Shown piece after piece: positions 24,842-31,605 of a stretch of DNA of 31,605 nucleotides. The notes under the pieces are model-generated. The model worked only from the letters and a program-made list of their open reading frames with translations. It had not been told where the DNA came from and did no database searches. Origin of the DNA: CADCWK01 sp964244115 (lineage in GTDB: Bacteria > Chloroflexota > Chloroflexia > Thermomicrobiales > UBA6265); contig CAXTHM010000047.1 in assembly GCA_964244115.1 (NCBI GenBank), positions 1 to 31,605 of the forward strand, given 5' to 3'. Position 1 is the first letter of the stretch. Each line of letters opens with the position of its first letter. The position numbers and the translations under genes were made by a program.

Positions 24842-25189
24842 GTGGACGCCGATCAGCACGCGGCGGCAGACGACGGTCAGGCCCGGGAGGCGGAGCATGA
24901 GCACATGCCGGACTGGGGAGCGGTCCTCGTCCGGTCGGTCGCGCATCTCGCCGCTCAACTGACGGCGATGCAGATCCAGCTGCGGGCGCTCGGCGAGGAG
25001 GCCGAGGCGACCGGCGGGGTCGACCCGGTCGCGGTCCGGCTTCGTCAGCGCCGGCTGGCCGTCCTGCAGACCGGCCCGGCCCTGCGCGAGAACCTGGGCG
25101 CGGCCCTGTCCGACCTGATCGACACCGACGCCCTGGAGCGCGACCTGGTCGAATACCTCTCCTCGCCGCCGAGCGACCTCCGTGGCTGA
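24842..25189 (+). CDS. Small helical protein of unknown function overlapping dapF
   Basis: A 115-residue protein, mostly helical and charged, with no family I recognise. The N-terminus is rich in Asp, Glu, Ala and His. The centre, 'SVAHLAAQLTAMQIQLRALGEEAEA', has a heptad-like pattern, and 'RLRQRRLAVLQTGPALRENLGAALSDL' makes a second helix. No signal peptide or catalytic motif is visible. I chose GTG 24842 because AGGAG lies 7 nt upstream; an internal ATG near 24905 is an alternative. Its stop at 25189 lies inside the start of dapF (GTG 25182), an 8-nt overlap that implies co-translation. Linkage to dapF does not prove a role in lysine or cell-wall synthesis. Confidence 0.65.
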   Translation: MDADQHAAADDGQAREAEHEHMPDWGAVLVRSVAHLAAQLTAMQIQLRALGEEAEATGGVDPVAVRLRQRRLAVLQTGPALRENLGAALSDLIDTDALERDLVEYLSSPPSDLRG

Positions 25190-26132
25190 CCACGTCGTCG
25201 CGGTGACGGCCGCGGTGTCCGCCGGGACGGCCTGGCCGCCCTCCCGGGTCCCGTTCTGGAAGATGAACGGCAGCGGCAACGACTTCGTCATGATCGACAA
25301 CCGGCAGGCGATCATCCCGGTCGCCGAGGAGGAGCGATTCACGCGGGCCGTCTGCGACCGCCGCCGCTCGATCGGCGCCGACGGGGTCGTCTTCATCGAG
25401 TACCCCGCGGAGAGCGACGACGCGATCCCACTCGCCTTCGCCTGGCGCTACCGGAACGCCGATGGCAGCGCGGGTGAGTTCTGCGGCAACGGCGCCATGT
25501 GCGCCGCCCGGATGGCCGCCCTGACCGGCATCTCGGGCCCGCACAGCATGTTCTTGACGCCGGCCGGGATCGTCCTCGCCACGACCGCCGATTCGCCCGA
25601 CGATCCCCGCGTCGCGATCGCGATCGGCGACCCGACCCCGGTCGGCGCCGAGGACTGGGTTACCGTCGCCGGCCACCCGGTCGCCGTCCGGGCCGTCACC
25701 GTCGGCGTCCCGCACGCCGTCACCGTCGTCGCGGACATCGACGCGCCCTTCCCCACGCACGGCCCCGGGCCCGACACGCTCCTGACCGTGGGCCGGGCGG
25801 CGCGGCGGCACGGCCGTTTCGCCCCGGCCGGGACCAACCTCAACGCCGTCCAGATCCGGAGCGATGGGTCTCTGCTGATGCGCACCTACGAGCGTGGCGT
25901 CGAGGACGAGACGCTGGCCTGCGGCAGTGGGGCGGTCGCCTCGGCCCTGGTCGCGACGGGGCTCGGCCGCGCCGCCTCGCCCGTCACCGTCATCACCCGG
26001 AACGGTCTCCCGCTCGTCGTCACCTTCGCCTGGGACGCCGGCCGGCGGCAGGCCACGAACGTCACCCTCTCCGGCCAGGCCGCCGTGATCGCGATCGGCG
26101 AACTGACGCCGGAGGCGCTGGGGTCACGGTGA
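25182..26132 (+). CDS. dapF: Diaminopimelate epimerase
   Basis: A 316-residue cofactor-independent epimerase that converts LL- to meso-diaminopimelate in lysine and peptidoglycan synthesis. The family opening is 'FWKMNGSGNDFVMIDNR'. The two catalytic cysteines are Cys101 in 'EFCGNGAMCAA' and Cys247 in 'LACGSGAVAS', the expected acid-base pair of the two-fold symmetric fold. The length is slightly above the usual 275-290 because of about 20 extra N-terminal residues before the family start. GTG 25182 overlaps the stop of the small helical gene and has only a weak GAG-type ribosome site. A start nearer the family opening cannot be excluded, but in-frame codons there are not clearly preferred. 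The DUF559 element begins 43 nt after its stop. Confidence 0.95.
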   Translation: MADHVVAVTAAVSAGTAWPPSRVPFWKMNGSGNDFVMIDNRQAIIPVAEEERFTRAVCDRRRSIGADGVVFIEYPAESDDAIPLAFAWRYRNADGSAGEFCGNGAMCAARMAALTGISGPHSMFLTPAGIVLATTADSPDDPRVAIAIGDPTPVGAEDWVTVAGHPVAVRAVTVGVPHAVTVVADIDAPFPTHGPGPDTLLTVGRAARRHGRFAPAGTNLNAVQIRSDGSLLMRTYERGVEDETLACGSGAVASALVATGLGRAASPVTVITRNGLPLVVTFAWDAGRRQATNVTLSGQAAVIAIGELTPEALGSR

Positions 26133-26175
26133 CGGGGACGCTGCCTGATGGCCTGCGTGGGGTAGCGGAGGTTGT

Positions 26176-26283
26176 CCCCTTCCCCGCTCCCGGTCACGCT
26201 GCGCTGCGCTCACCCGCTGAAGTGGCTTCGGCTCACCGGTCTCGGAGAGGGGCTTTTTCGGGTCGGCTTTGCCTTCCTGACGC
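26176..26283 (+). repeat. Left arm of the DUF559 element
   Basis: Contains CCCCTTCCCCGCTCCCGGT (26176-26194) and CGGCTCACCGGT (26229-26240), then GGAGAGGGGCTT and GGTCGGCTTTGCCTTCCTGA. The stretch between outer and inner blocks differs from the right arm. Confidence 0.75.
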
Positions 26284-26418
26284 GGTACTCCCGGTCCGCG
26301 GTTGGAGATACGTCACCATTGACGGTCCGCTGCTCGTTCAGCGATCAACGCAATATGCATTTGACTTGGCGATAGTCCTTTTGATGCTGGCAAAATCCGT
26401 AAGAGATTTGGAGAGCGC

Positions 26419-26845
26419 ATGGAATCGACCAATCCAGGGACGTTGCGGCGACGGGTCGTCGCCGCTCGTGATCTTCGGCAACGGCAGACGGCGGCGGAGT
26501 CGATCCTCTGGGCAGCCCTGCGTCGCAACCAGCTTGGTCGACCCGTTCGCCGTCAGTATGGAATCGGCCCGTTCGTCGTCGACTTCTGTATGTGTGTCGA
26601 CCCGCTTGGTGATCGAAATCGACGGCGATATTCACGATCGGGAGGACGTTGCCGAGCAGGATCGTTGGCGAACGGAGTATCTGGTTGACCGAGGATTTAC
26701 GGTTCTTCGATTCTCCAATGCGCAGGTCACCCATTGTCTCGAAGATGTACTCGTTGCCATTCGCTCCGCAATGGATGACGGGCATGCGAAGCGGCGTCAG
26801 GAAGGCGAAGCCGACCAGCATGAAGCCCCTCTCCGGGACCGGTGA
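26419..26845 (+). pseudogene. DUF559 (Vsr-like) endonuclease, broken by one extra base
   Basis: The first part, from ATG 26419 with GGAG 5 nt upstream, reads 'RDLRQRQTAAESILWAALRR' and 'VRRQYGIGPFVVDFC', the DUF559 start with Asp55 of the PD-(D/E)xK site. The family's next block, 'RLVIEIDGDIHDRED' and 'LVDRGFTVLRFSNAQV', is in another frame. Removing one C from CCC at 26601-26603 gives 'VDRLVIEIDG' and restores a single 141-residue protein to the stop at 26845. DUF559 proteins are predicted Vsr/restriction-like nucleases, usually single-copy cargo of unknown biological role. The last codons run into the right arm. The break may be a true mutation or an assembly error. Confidence 0.8.
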
Positions 26846-26893
26846 GCCGAGATCGCCTTTAGGCGATGGAGCGAACCGGGAGCGGGGGAGGGG
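26794..26893 (-). repeat. Right arm of the DUF559 element
   Basis: Reverse complement of the left arm: GCGTCAGGAAGGCGAAGCCG, then CCCCTCTCCGGGACCGGTG and ACCGGGAGCGGGGGAGGGG. The inner edge overlaps the 3' end of the DUF559 gene. Confidence 0.75.
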
Positions 26894-27104
26894 TTCTCGC
26901 TTCGCTGGGGGAGGGGACGTTCACCAACCACCCCGCCGGGCGCGGTACACTGCCGCCTGCGACGCTGTCCAGTCCCGGAGCGCCTCCCATGGCGACACCG
27001 CGCGATCCCCGACCGGGCCCTGACCGGGCTGGCTGACGGTGTGCCATGGGCGCCTGACCCGCCGCCACCCTCCACTGATCTCGATGCGAGAGGACCGACA
27101 GACG

Positions 27105-29432
27105 ATGGCCAGCACCCGGGCGGGAACGTCCGCCACCGACGCGGACATGACCGACCAGCCGACCGCCGCCAACGGCCAGCACGACATGCAGGAACCGATC
27201 GACCGGTCATCCGGGACGGACGACACCGGCACCCCCGACGCGCTGGGTCAGACCGTGGCCGATGTCTCGGTCGTGGCGGACGAGCCGAGCGAGTCGGACG
27301 AGTCGGACGAGTCGGCGGCGACGGTGGATGACGCTCCGGCGCCAGTTCGCATCCCGCCCTACCTGCTCGAGATGCCCGGTCCGGCCAACCCGTCGCCGTC
27401 GGGCAGCGACGCCGCCTACTTCCAGCGCAACGCCGACGGCGGGTGGGATCTCGTCTTCTGCCCGCTCGACGGTTCCCCGGCCGAGATCATCGAGCTGCCG
27501 GTCACGCTCAAGCCGACGATTGGGACCGACGGCGACCGCTCCGCCAGCACCGGCCCGGTCTGGTCGCCCGACGGCCACTATCTCGCCCTGACCTGCGTCC
27601 ACCCGGAGACCGGTCGCGACGCGATCTGGATCCTCGACCTCCAGACCGGCCTGTTCCGGCCGCTGGTCGACCACGCCGCCGACGACCGCTCGCCGCGCTG
27701 GTCGCCGGACAACCGCGTCGTCGCCTTCACGAGCACCGTCAACGGCCGCGACCGGGTCGCCATCGCCGAGGCCGCGCCGCCGGACGGGATCGCGCCGTAC
27801 GCGATCTACCTGACCGACGGCCTCCAGGACGACCGCGACCCCGCCTGGCTGCGCGAGGGTTCGGAGATCGTCTTCCGCCGTCGCCTGACCGACCCGAACA
27901 CCGATAACCTCTACATCGTCTCGATCGTGACCGGTGAGCTCCGTCAGGTCACCGGCCGCGAGGGCCGCGTCGGGCTCGGGTCACAGCCCGCCTACCGGCA
28001 CTCGCCGATCACCTCGCCCGACAAGCCCCAGGTCGCCTACGCCACCAACGAGAAGGACTGGGACCTGATCGCGATCGCCAACAGCGAGAACGGGACGGGC
28101 TGGACCCTGGCCGGGGAGGCCGGCGACAAGGCGGACCCGCAGTGGTCGCCGGACGGCAAGAAGGTCGCCTACACCCGGACGATCGGGACCGTCACCAACG
28201 TCTGCACCAAGGGCACGGCGGCGGCCGTCACCGACATCCTCGACCCCGGTACCGGCGTCGCCCGCCACCCGCGCTGGCTGGCCGACGGCCGGATCGTCTA
28301 CTGGTACATGGACAGCGTCCGGGCGCCGCGCCTGATCCTGCAGGAGGCCGGCCCCAAGCTGCCCCGCACCGTCCTCGGCGGCCCGGCGAACCCCGCCGAC
28401 CTGGATGCGACGAAGCCGGACCCCATCGAGCAGGGCGATTTGGCCGCTTCGGCCGAGGCCGACTCCACGGCGACATCTACCGACGCGATCACCGCCTCCG
28501 CAAACGCACCGGCCGGCGACGCACCGGAGACCGCGGCAACGGACGTGACGGCCGAGACCGGCGCAGCGATGAAGCCGAAGATGGCGGCCGCGACCGCTCC
28601 GGGTGCACAGGCCGCGAAGCCTGCCGACAACCCCGCGGACGTAACGGGCGAGCAGGTCCGGGCCAGCATCGCCCCGATCGCCCCGGACTTCGTCACCCCG
28701 ACCATCGTCGAGGTCGCGACGGCGGACCGGCTCAAGATCCCCGGCCTGCTCTACCGTCCCGCCGGCGATGTCACCAGCATCGGCGTCCTCTCCGTCGGGC
28801 AGGGACCGCCGCACCGGATCGCCCAGGAGCCGGACCTCGCCGTCCAGGCGCTGGTCGCCGGCGGCTACCCCGTCTTCCTGGCCAACCTGCGCGGCACGCC
28901 CGGCCTGGGTCGCGGCATCCTGACCGGGCTGGCGGACCTGGCCGACTTCGAGGCCGAGACGGACGACATCGCGACCAGCCTCCGGGTCCTGCGCGAGCAC
29001 GAGGCCGGCCTGCCCGAGCACGTCGTGCTCATGGGGACCGGTTTCGGCGGTGCGCTGGCCCTCACCGGGGCCGGCGGCCGGCCGGGGCAGTTCGCGGCCG
29101 TGGTCGCGATCGACCCGATCACCGACTGGGACCGGGCCTTCGACGAGTTCTCCGCCACCGAGCGGGCCTGGTACCAGCGCACCTTCGGGCTGCCGATCGT
29201 CGAGGGCGGCCGCTACGCGCTCCGGACGCCGTCGACCTTCGCCGGCGTGATCGACGCCCCGATCCTGCTCATCACCACCTCGGACCTCGCCGCCGCCCAC
29301 CTCGCCCCGCTGACCGACACCCTCGCCGACCTCAACGTCGGCTACGAGCACGTCGACCTCAGCAGCCGCGAATCGGATAGCGAGATCGGCGAGGCGATCG
29401 CCGCATTCCTCTCGTCGGTCGGCCGCGGGTAG
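27105..29432 (+). CDS. Beta-propeller plus S9 peptidase-like protein lacking its catalytic serine
   Basis: A 775-residue cytoplasmic protein (no signal peptide). After an acidic disordered start, a TolB/PD40-like propeller spans about residues 85-425, with blades marked by 'WSPDGHYLAL', 'WSPDNRVVAF', 'AWLREGSEIVF', 'WSPDGKKVAY' and 'RWLADGRIVYW'. An Ala/Thr/Asp-rich linker (about 430-530) leads to an alpha/beta hydrolase like acylaminoacyl or prolyl-oligopeptidase S9 enzymes ('FLANLRGTPGLGRG'). The nucleophile elbow reads GTGFGG at 644-649: Gly646 (ggt) replaces Ser. The C-terminal block after 'PILLITTSDL' lacks the usual catalytic His. It is thus probably a non-catalytic binding protein (inferred). 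ATG 27105 has AGAGGA 10 nt upstream; ATG 27084 is an alternative. No clear partner gene is adjacent. Confidence 0.85.
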   Translation: MASTRAGTSATDADMTDQPTAANGQHDMQEPIDRSSGTDDTGTPDALGQTVADVSVVADEPSESDESDESAATVDDAPAPVRIPPYLLEMPGPANPSPSGSDAAYFQRNADGGWDLVFCPLDGSPAEIIELPVTLKPTIGTDGDRSASTGPVWSPDGHYLALTCVHPETGRDAIWILDLQTGLFRPLVDHAADDRSPRWSPDNRVVAFTSTVNGRDRVAIAEAAPPDGIAPYAIYLTDGLQDDRDPAWLREGSEIVFRRRLTDPNTDNLYIVSIVTGELRQVTGREGRVGLGSQPAYRHSPITSPDKPQVAYATNEKDWDLIAIANSENGTGWTLAGEAGDKADPQWSPDGKKVAYTRTIGTVTNVCTKGTAAAVTDILDPGTGVARHPRWLADGRIVYWYMDSVRAPRLILQEAGPKLPRTVLGGPANPADLDATKPDPIEQGDLAASAEADSTATSTDAITASANAPAGDAPETAATDVTAETGAAMKPKMAAATAPGAQAAKPADNPADVTGEQVRASIAPIAPDFVTPTIVEVATADRLKIPGLLYRPAGDVTSIGVLSVGQGPPHRIAQEPDLAVQALVAGGYPVFLANLRGTPGLGRGILTGLADLADFEAETDDIATSLRVLREHEAGLPEHVVLMGTGFGGALALTGAGGRPGQFAAVVAIDPITDWDRAFDEFSATERAWYQRTFGLPIVEGGRYALRTPSTFAGVIDAPILLITTSDLAAAHLAPLTDTLADLNVGYEHVDLSSRESDSEIGEAIAAFLSSVGRG

Positions 29433-29779
29433 GCTGATTCTGGCGACGTCACGACGTCGGCCGTCGGTCCGGTCGTCGGGATTGGGCGGCACGTCGTTCG
29501 TAGGGGCGACGCTTGCGAGCCGGGCCGCCGCAGCGGCCTTCGCCGTCAGGCGACATCGGCTGCGCCACGACGCAAATCACGGGACCGGTAGGATGACCCT
29601 TGTGGTCGTCCTGCCGCCGCAGCGTCTTTCGCCGACTGGCGGGACTGGCCCCGGGACCGTTTGCTCATGAGAAACCGCATGGCGATCCCAGCGATTCGGG
29701 ACCGCCGAGTGGCGTGGAAGGGGACCAGCCCATCCCGGACAGCACGCGGCACCCGTACGACGCTGACGGGCAGCCTCGA
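29433..29779. other. Intergenic region between convergent genes, containing repeat copy 2
   Basis: No gene is recognised. It holds the dispersed repeat 29491-29553, whose hairpin could end transcription of the S9-like gene. Confidence 0.45.
29491..29553 (+). repeat. Dispersed 63-64 nt repeat, copy 2
   Basis: Same sequence as 12208-12271 apart from three positions, same orientation. It contains GGCCGC-CGCA-GCGGCC. It lies 58 nt behind the stop of the S9-like gene, and both copies sit right at or behind a 3' gene end. Confidence 0.85.
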
Positions 29780-30847
29780 TCACGGGGTGGCGACCGGGGT
29801 CGCCACGGTGAGCTGGTAACTCAAAACGGCCGTCATGATGGTTTCGGAGAGGTTGGGAGCACCTACGGGAAGACTATAGGGGAGTTCGAGCGGATAGCCA
29901 TTGAAGACCGCATAGACAACGAGTGACCGTTCAGGCACAAGGCAAGCGGTAGCCTCGACCGGAAATCCCGTTATCGTCTCGTAACCAGCCGCACGAGCAA
30001 CGGCCCTGCAGCCGTCGAGCAGCTTTCCGGAGTCGAAGTCGCTTCCGGTGACAAGCTGCCGCGTAGCATCGAATTGTTGCTGCATCGTGTCGAGCCGGGT
30101 CGCGAACCAGTCGAAAACCGCTTGCTCCTCGTCCTTGTCGGTGTAGTGAACGAGTTGGATTTGAATTCTGCTCCCGAAATCATTGACGAAAGGGTAGGTG
30201 TCGACCTGTGATGTCGTCCCCGGAACCAGGGTGTAGCTCGGAGAGCCGAACGTTCTCCATCCATCGCCGTAGGTCTCCGCCGGTGGCACGTCGCTATACG
30301 CTTCGAGCGGCAATGCGCGACGGACCGAGTCGGCCGGTATGAGGTTTTCGGCGGAGACTGACGGCGACGCCATCCCAACAGCTGCCATCGACGTCGGCTC
30401 GCCCCCCCCATCCGGGATGTTCAGGTAAACCGCCAACCCCGAGAGACCGATCAGCGCGACGATCGTCAGGGTCGCGACCAGCCCCATGACGCGGTGGCCG
30501 ATCCGATGCCCGACCCGGACCGACCGTTGGGCTGGCCGGTCGATTCGTGGGCGCCAACGGAGATCGTCCTGACGAGTGACGGCGTCAGCAGGGATGGCGG
30601 CGGGGCCAGGGGTCGGAGCGGCGGTAATATGGCGCTGCATGAGGTCCTCCCAGAGACGATCCTCGGCGGAACGGATGACGTGGGCCGGGACGTTCGTGGC
30701 CGCGATCTCGTTGATGCGGCGGACGGCGGCGTCGAGTTCACGGTCGCCGGGGGCCGGCGTGTCGCGGTACCTGGCGTCATCAAGGGAGCGGTTCAGGGCG
30801 TCGGCCGCGCGGGCCGCGGCCAGGCGATCCTCGTCAGGTGGTCTCAT
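29780..30847 (-). CDS. Membrane protein, probable anti-sigma factor of the adjacent ECF sigma
   Basis: A 355-residue protein with a charged cytoplasmic N-terminus (1-118), one membrane helix (about 121-142) and a 210-residue outer domain. The ATGA overlap of its start (30847) with the stop of the sigma factor gene (30844) suggests coupled translation and an anti-sigma role. The N-terminus lacks the HxxxCxxC zinc anti-sigma motif, so it would be a different class. The outer domain has only two cysteines ('DGCRAVARAAGYETITGFP' and 'VEATACLVPERSL'), perhaps a disulfide. Its base composition is markedly poorer in GC than neighbours (near half GC around 30121-30180), which suggests recent acquisition or fast change. 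The name rests mainly on position, so it is moderately sure. Confidence 0.68.
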   Translation of the reverse strand: MRPPDEDRLAAARAADALNRSLDDARYRDTPAPGDRELDAAVRRINEIAATNVPAHVIRSAEDRLWEDLMQRHITAAPTPGPAAIPADAVTRQDDLRWRPRIDRPAQRSVRVGHRIGHRVMGLVATLTIVALIGLSGLAVYLNIPDGGGEPTSMAAVGMASPSVSAENLIPADSVRRALPLEAYSDVPPAETYGDGWRTFGSPSYTLVPGTTSQVDTYPFVNDFGSRIQIQLVHYTDKDEEQAVFDWFATRLDTMQQQFDATRQLVTGSDFDSGKLLDGCRAVARAAGYETITGFPVEATACLVPERSLVVYAVFNGYPLELPYSLPVGAPNLSETIMTAVLSYQLTVATPVATP

Positions 30848-31437
30848 GAGGCATCCTCGAAGAAGTGCTCGGCGGAGAGCAGCACGCGGAGCCGGATGAA
30901 GGCTCGGTACTGCCCGCCCTTGACGGCGCTCAGCGTCAGGCCGAGTGCGGCGGCGATCTCCGGCCCCGTCAGCCCGGCCCAGCGCAGCTCGATGATCCGC
31001 TGCTGCTCCGGTGTGAGCTGCTCCACCGCCGCGGCCAGTTTCCGGCGCTGCTCGTTCCGGACGGCCTGCTCATGCGGCCCTGGCGACAGGTCGACCAGCG
31101 GACCGGCCGTGTCCAGATCGGAATGGGTGCGCTGGGTCCGGTAGAGGTCGATCACGACGTTGCGAGCGATCGTGAACAGCCAGCCGGGGACCGAGCCGGA
31201 CCGGAAGCCGTGGATGCCGGCCAGTGCTTTGGCGAAGACCTGGCTGCTGGCGTCGGCGGCGGCCTCGTGGTCGCCGAGGCGGCGGTGACAGAACTCGAAC
31301 ACTGGACGGTAGTAGTACCGGTAGACGGGCTCGAAGGCGCGCGGGTCTCGCTGGGCGGCGAGCACCGCCGCGCACTCGCCAGCCGCCCGCGCCCCGCGGT
31401 CCGCCTCGTCGACCGTCTCCGGCGGCAGCCCGTCCAC
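30844..31437 (-). CDS. ECF (sigma70 family) RNA polymerase sigma factor
   Basis: A 197-residue sigma factor with the two ECF domains. Region 2 runs from 'FEPVYRYYYRPVFEFCHRRLGD' to 'GSVPGWLFTIARNVVIDLYR', and region 4 from 'VEQLTPEQQRIIELRW' to the helix-turn-helix 'GPEIAAALGLTLSAVKGGQYRAFIRL'. It would direct RNA polymerase to a stress-response or envelope regulon. GTG 31437 is preceded by GGAGGGG at close spacing. It overlaps the following membrane gene by 4 nt, a typical sigma/anti-sigma pair. No autoregulatory promoter was found in the 168 bases up to the window end. Confidence 0.92.
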   Translation of the reverse strand: MDGLPPETVDEADRGARAAGECAAVLAAQRDPRAFEPVYRYYYRPVFEFCHRRLGDHEAAADASSQVFAKALAGIHGFRSGSVPGWLFTIARNVVIDLYRTQRTHSDLDTAGPLVDLSPGPHEQAVRNEQRRKLAAAVEQLTPEQQRIIELRWAGLTGPEIAAALGLTLSAVKGGQYRAFIRLRVLLSAEHFFEDAS

Positions 31438-31581
31438 GACCCCTCCACCCGTCTCCCCGGCCGTCCCGACCGGGCGCTTCCCGTTGAACCCGAACCGGGC
31501 ACTGCATCATTCAACGACAGGGGACGGAAATGGACTCGGGATACGACCATCCGCGATCGACTGCACCTGCGACAATCGGCT

Positions 31582-31605
31582 GACCCGACCCGACCCGACC
31601 CGACC
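31582..31605 (+). repeat. GACCC tandem repeat at contig end
   Basis: Four full GACCC units and one of four bases run to the last base of the window. This is probably where the assembly stopped, and its true length is unknown. Confidence 0.8.

Larger units (their letters stand above)
26176..26893 (+). mobile_element. DUF559 element flanked by inverted arms
   Basis: A roughly 718-bp unit with long imperfect inverted arms around a DUF559 endonuclease gene. The inner arms (26229-26283 and 26794-26849) match over most of 55 nt and the outer arms (26176-26194 and 26875-26893) over 18 of 19. The core is much poorer in GC (about 45% around 26341-26400) than the 70% flanks. There is no transposase, so movement would need a partner or recombination between copies. 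It inserted just behind dapF. No clear target duplication is seen. Confidence 0.7.

Noticed and set aside
25499..26845. 448-codon frame joining the dapF region with the DUF559 C-terminus
   Set aside because: Its first half is a wrong-frame shadow of dapF and only the last part is DUF559 sequence; it is not a fusion gene.
1..31605. CRISPR array, phage genes, toxin-antitoxin pairs, tRNA or rRNA
   Set aside because: No regularly spaced repeats, no phage structural motifs, no recognisable toxin-antitoxin pair and no complete RNA gene fold were found on reading both strands.

Overview
The window is about 70% GC with dense coding in GC-ending codons. It looks like a contig from a metagenome-assembled or draft genome: it has one 10-N scaffold gap at 8372-8381 and ends in a pentamer run. 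Several traits fit a Chloroflexota bacterium, most likely of the Thermomicrobia/Sphaerobacter type. These are orphan Tat-exported family 5 solute-binding proteins, secreted proteins with Ser/Thr/Pro/Val 'TPV' linkers, and a DUF559 endonuclease gene carried between inverted repeats. The assignment is inferred from gene style, not from a marker gene.

Region 1 (306-7527, + strand) holds an NDH-2 type NADH dehydrogenase with an N-terminal membrane anchor and a D-2-hydroxyacid dehydrogenase. After them come two paralogous secreted proteins, each made of three four-cysteine repeats, on either side of a dienelactone hydrolase-DinB fusion.

Region 2 (7734-12221) holds a two-gene minus-strand unit (zinc-ribbon protein, then an AI-2E/PerM family transporter broken by the assembly gap). 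Facing away from it are a DinB-like protein, a two-helix membrane protein with a long disordered tail, and a Nudix hydrolase.

Region 3 (12505-24510, all minus strand) runs ppk1, a FhuF-like ferric reductase with a good operator/promoter candidate, two tandem SBP5 lipid/peptide-type binding proteins, and two secreted proteins that share an NTF2-like plus cupredoxin-like layout. Strong hairpin terminators follow most genes, so these look like single-gene transcription units. A frame-hopping gene relic lies between the last two.

Region 4 (24842-26132, + strand) is a small unknown helical protein overlapping dapF. Just behind dapF sits a roughly 720-bp AT-richer element: inverted arms around a DUF559 endonuclease gene broken by one extra C. 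A partial third copy of its arm lies near 23041.

Region 5 (27105-31437) has a beta-propeller/S9-peptidase-like protein that has lost its serine nucleophile, then a minus-strand ECF sigma factor with an overlapping membrane anti-sigma-type gene. A 63-nt dispersed repeat occurs twice, behind the Nudix gene and behind the S9-like gene.

The strongest leads for something undescribed are the four-cysteine repeat family, the DUF559 inverted-repeat element, the pseudo-peptidase and the dyad in front of the FhuF-like gene.
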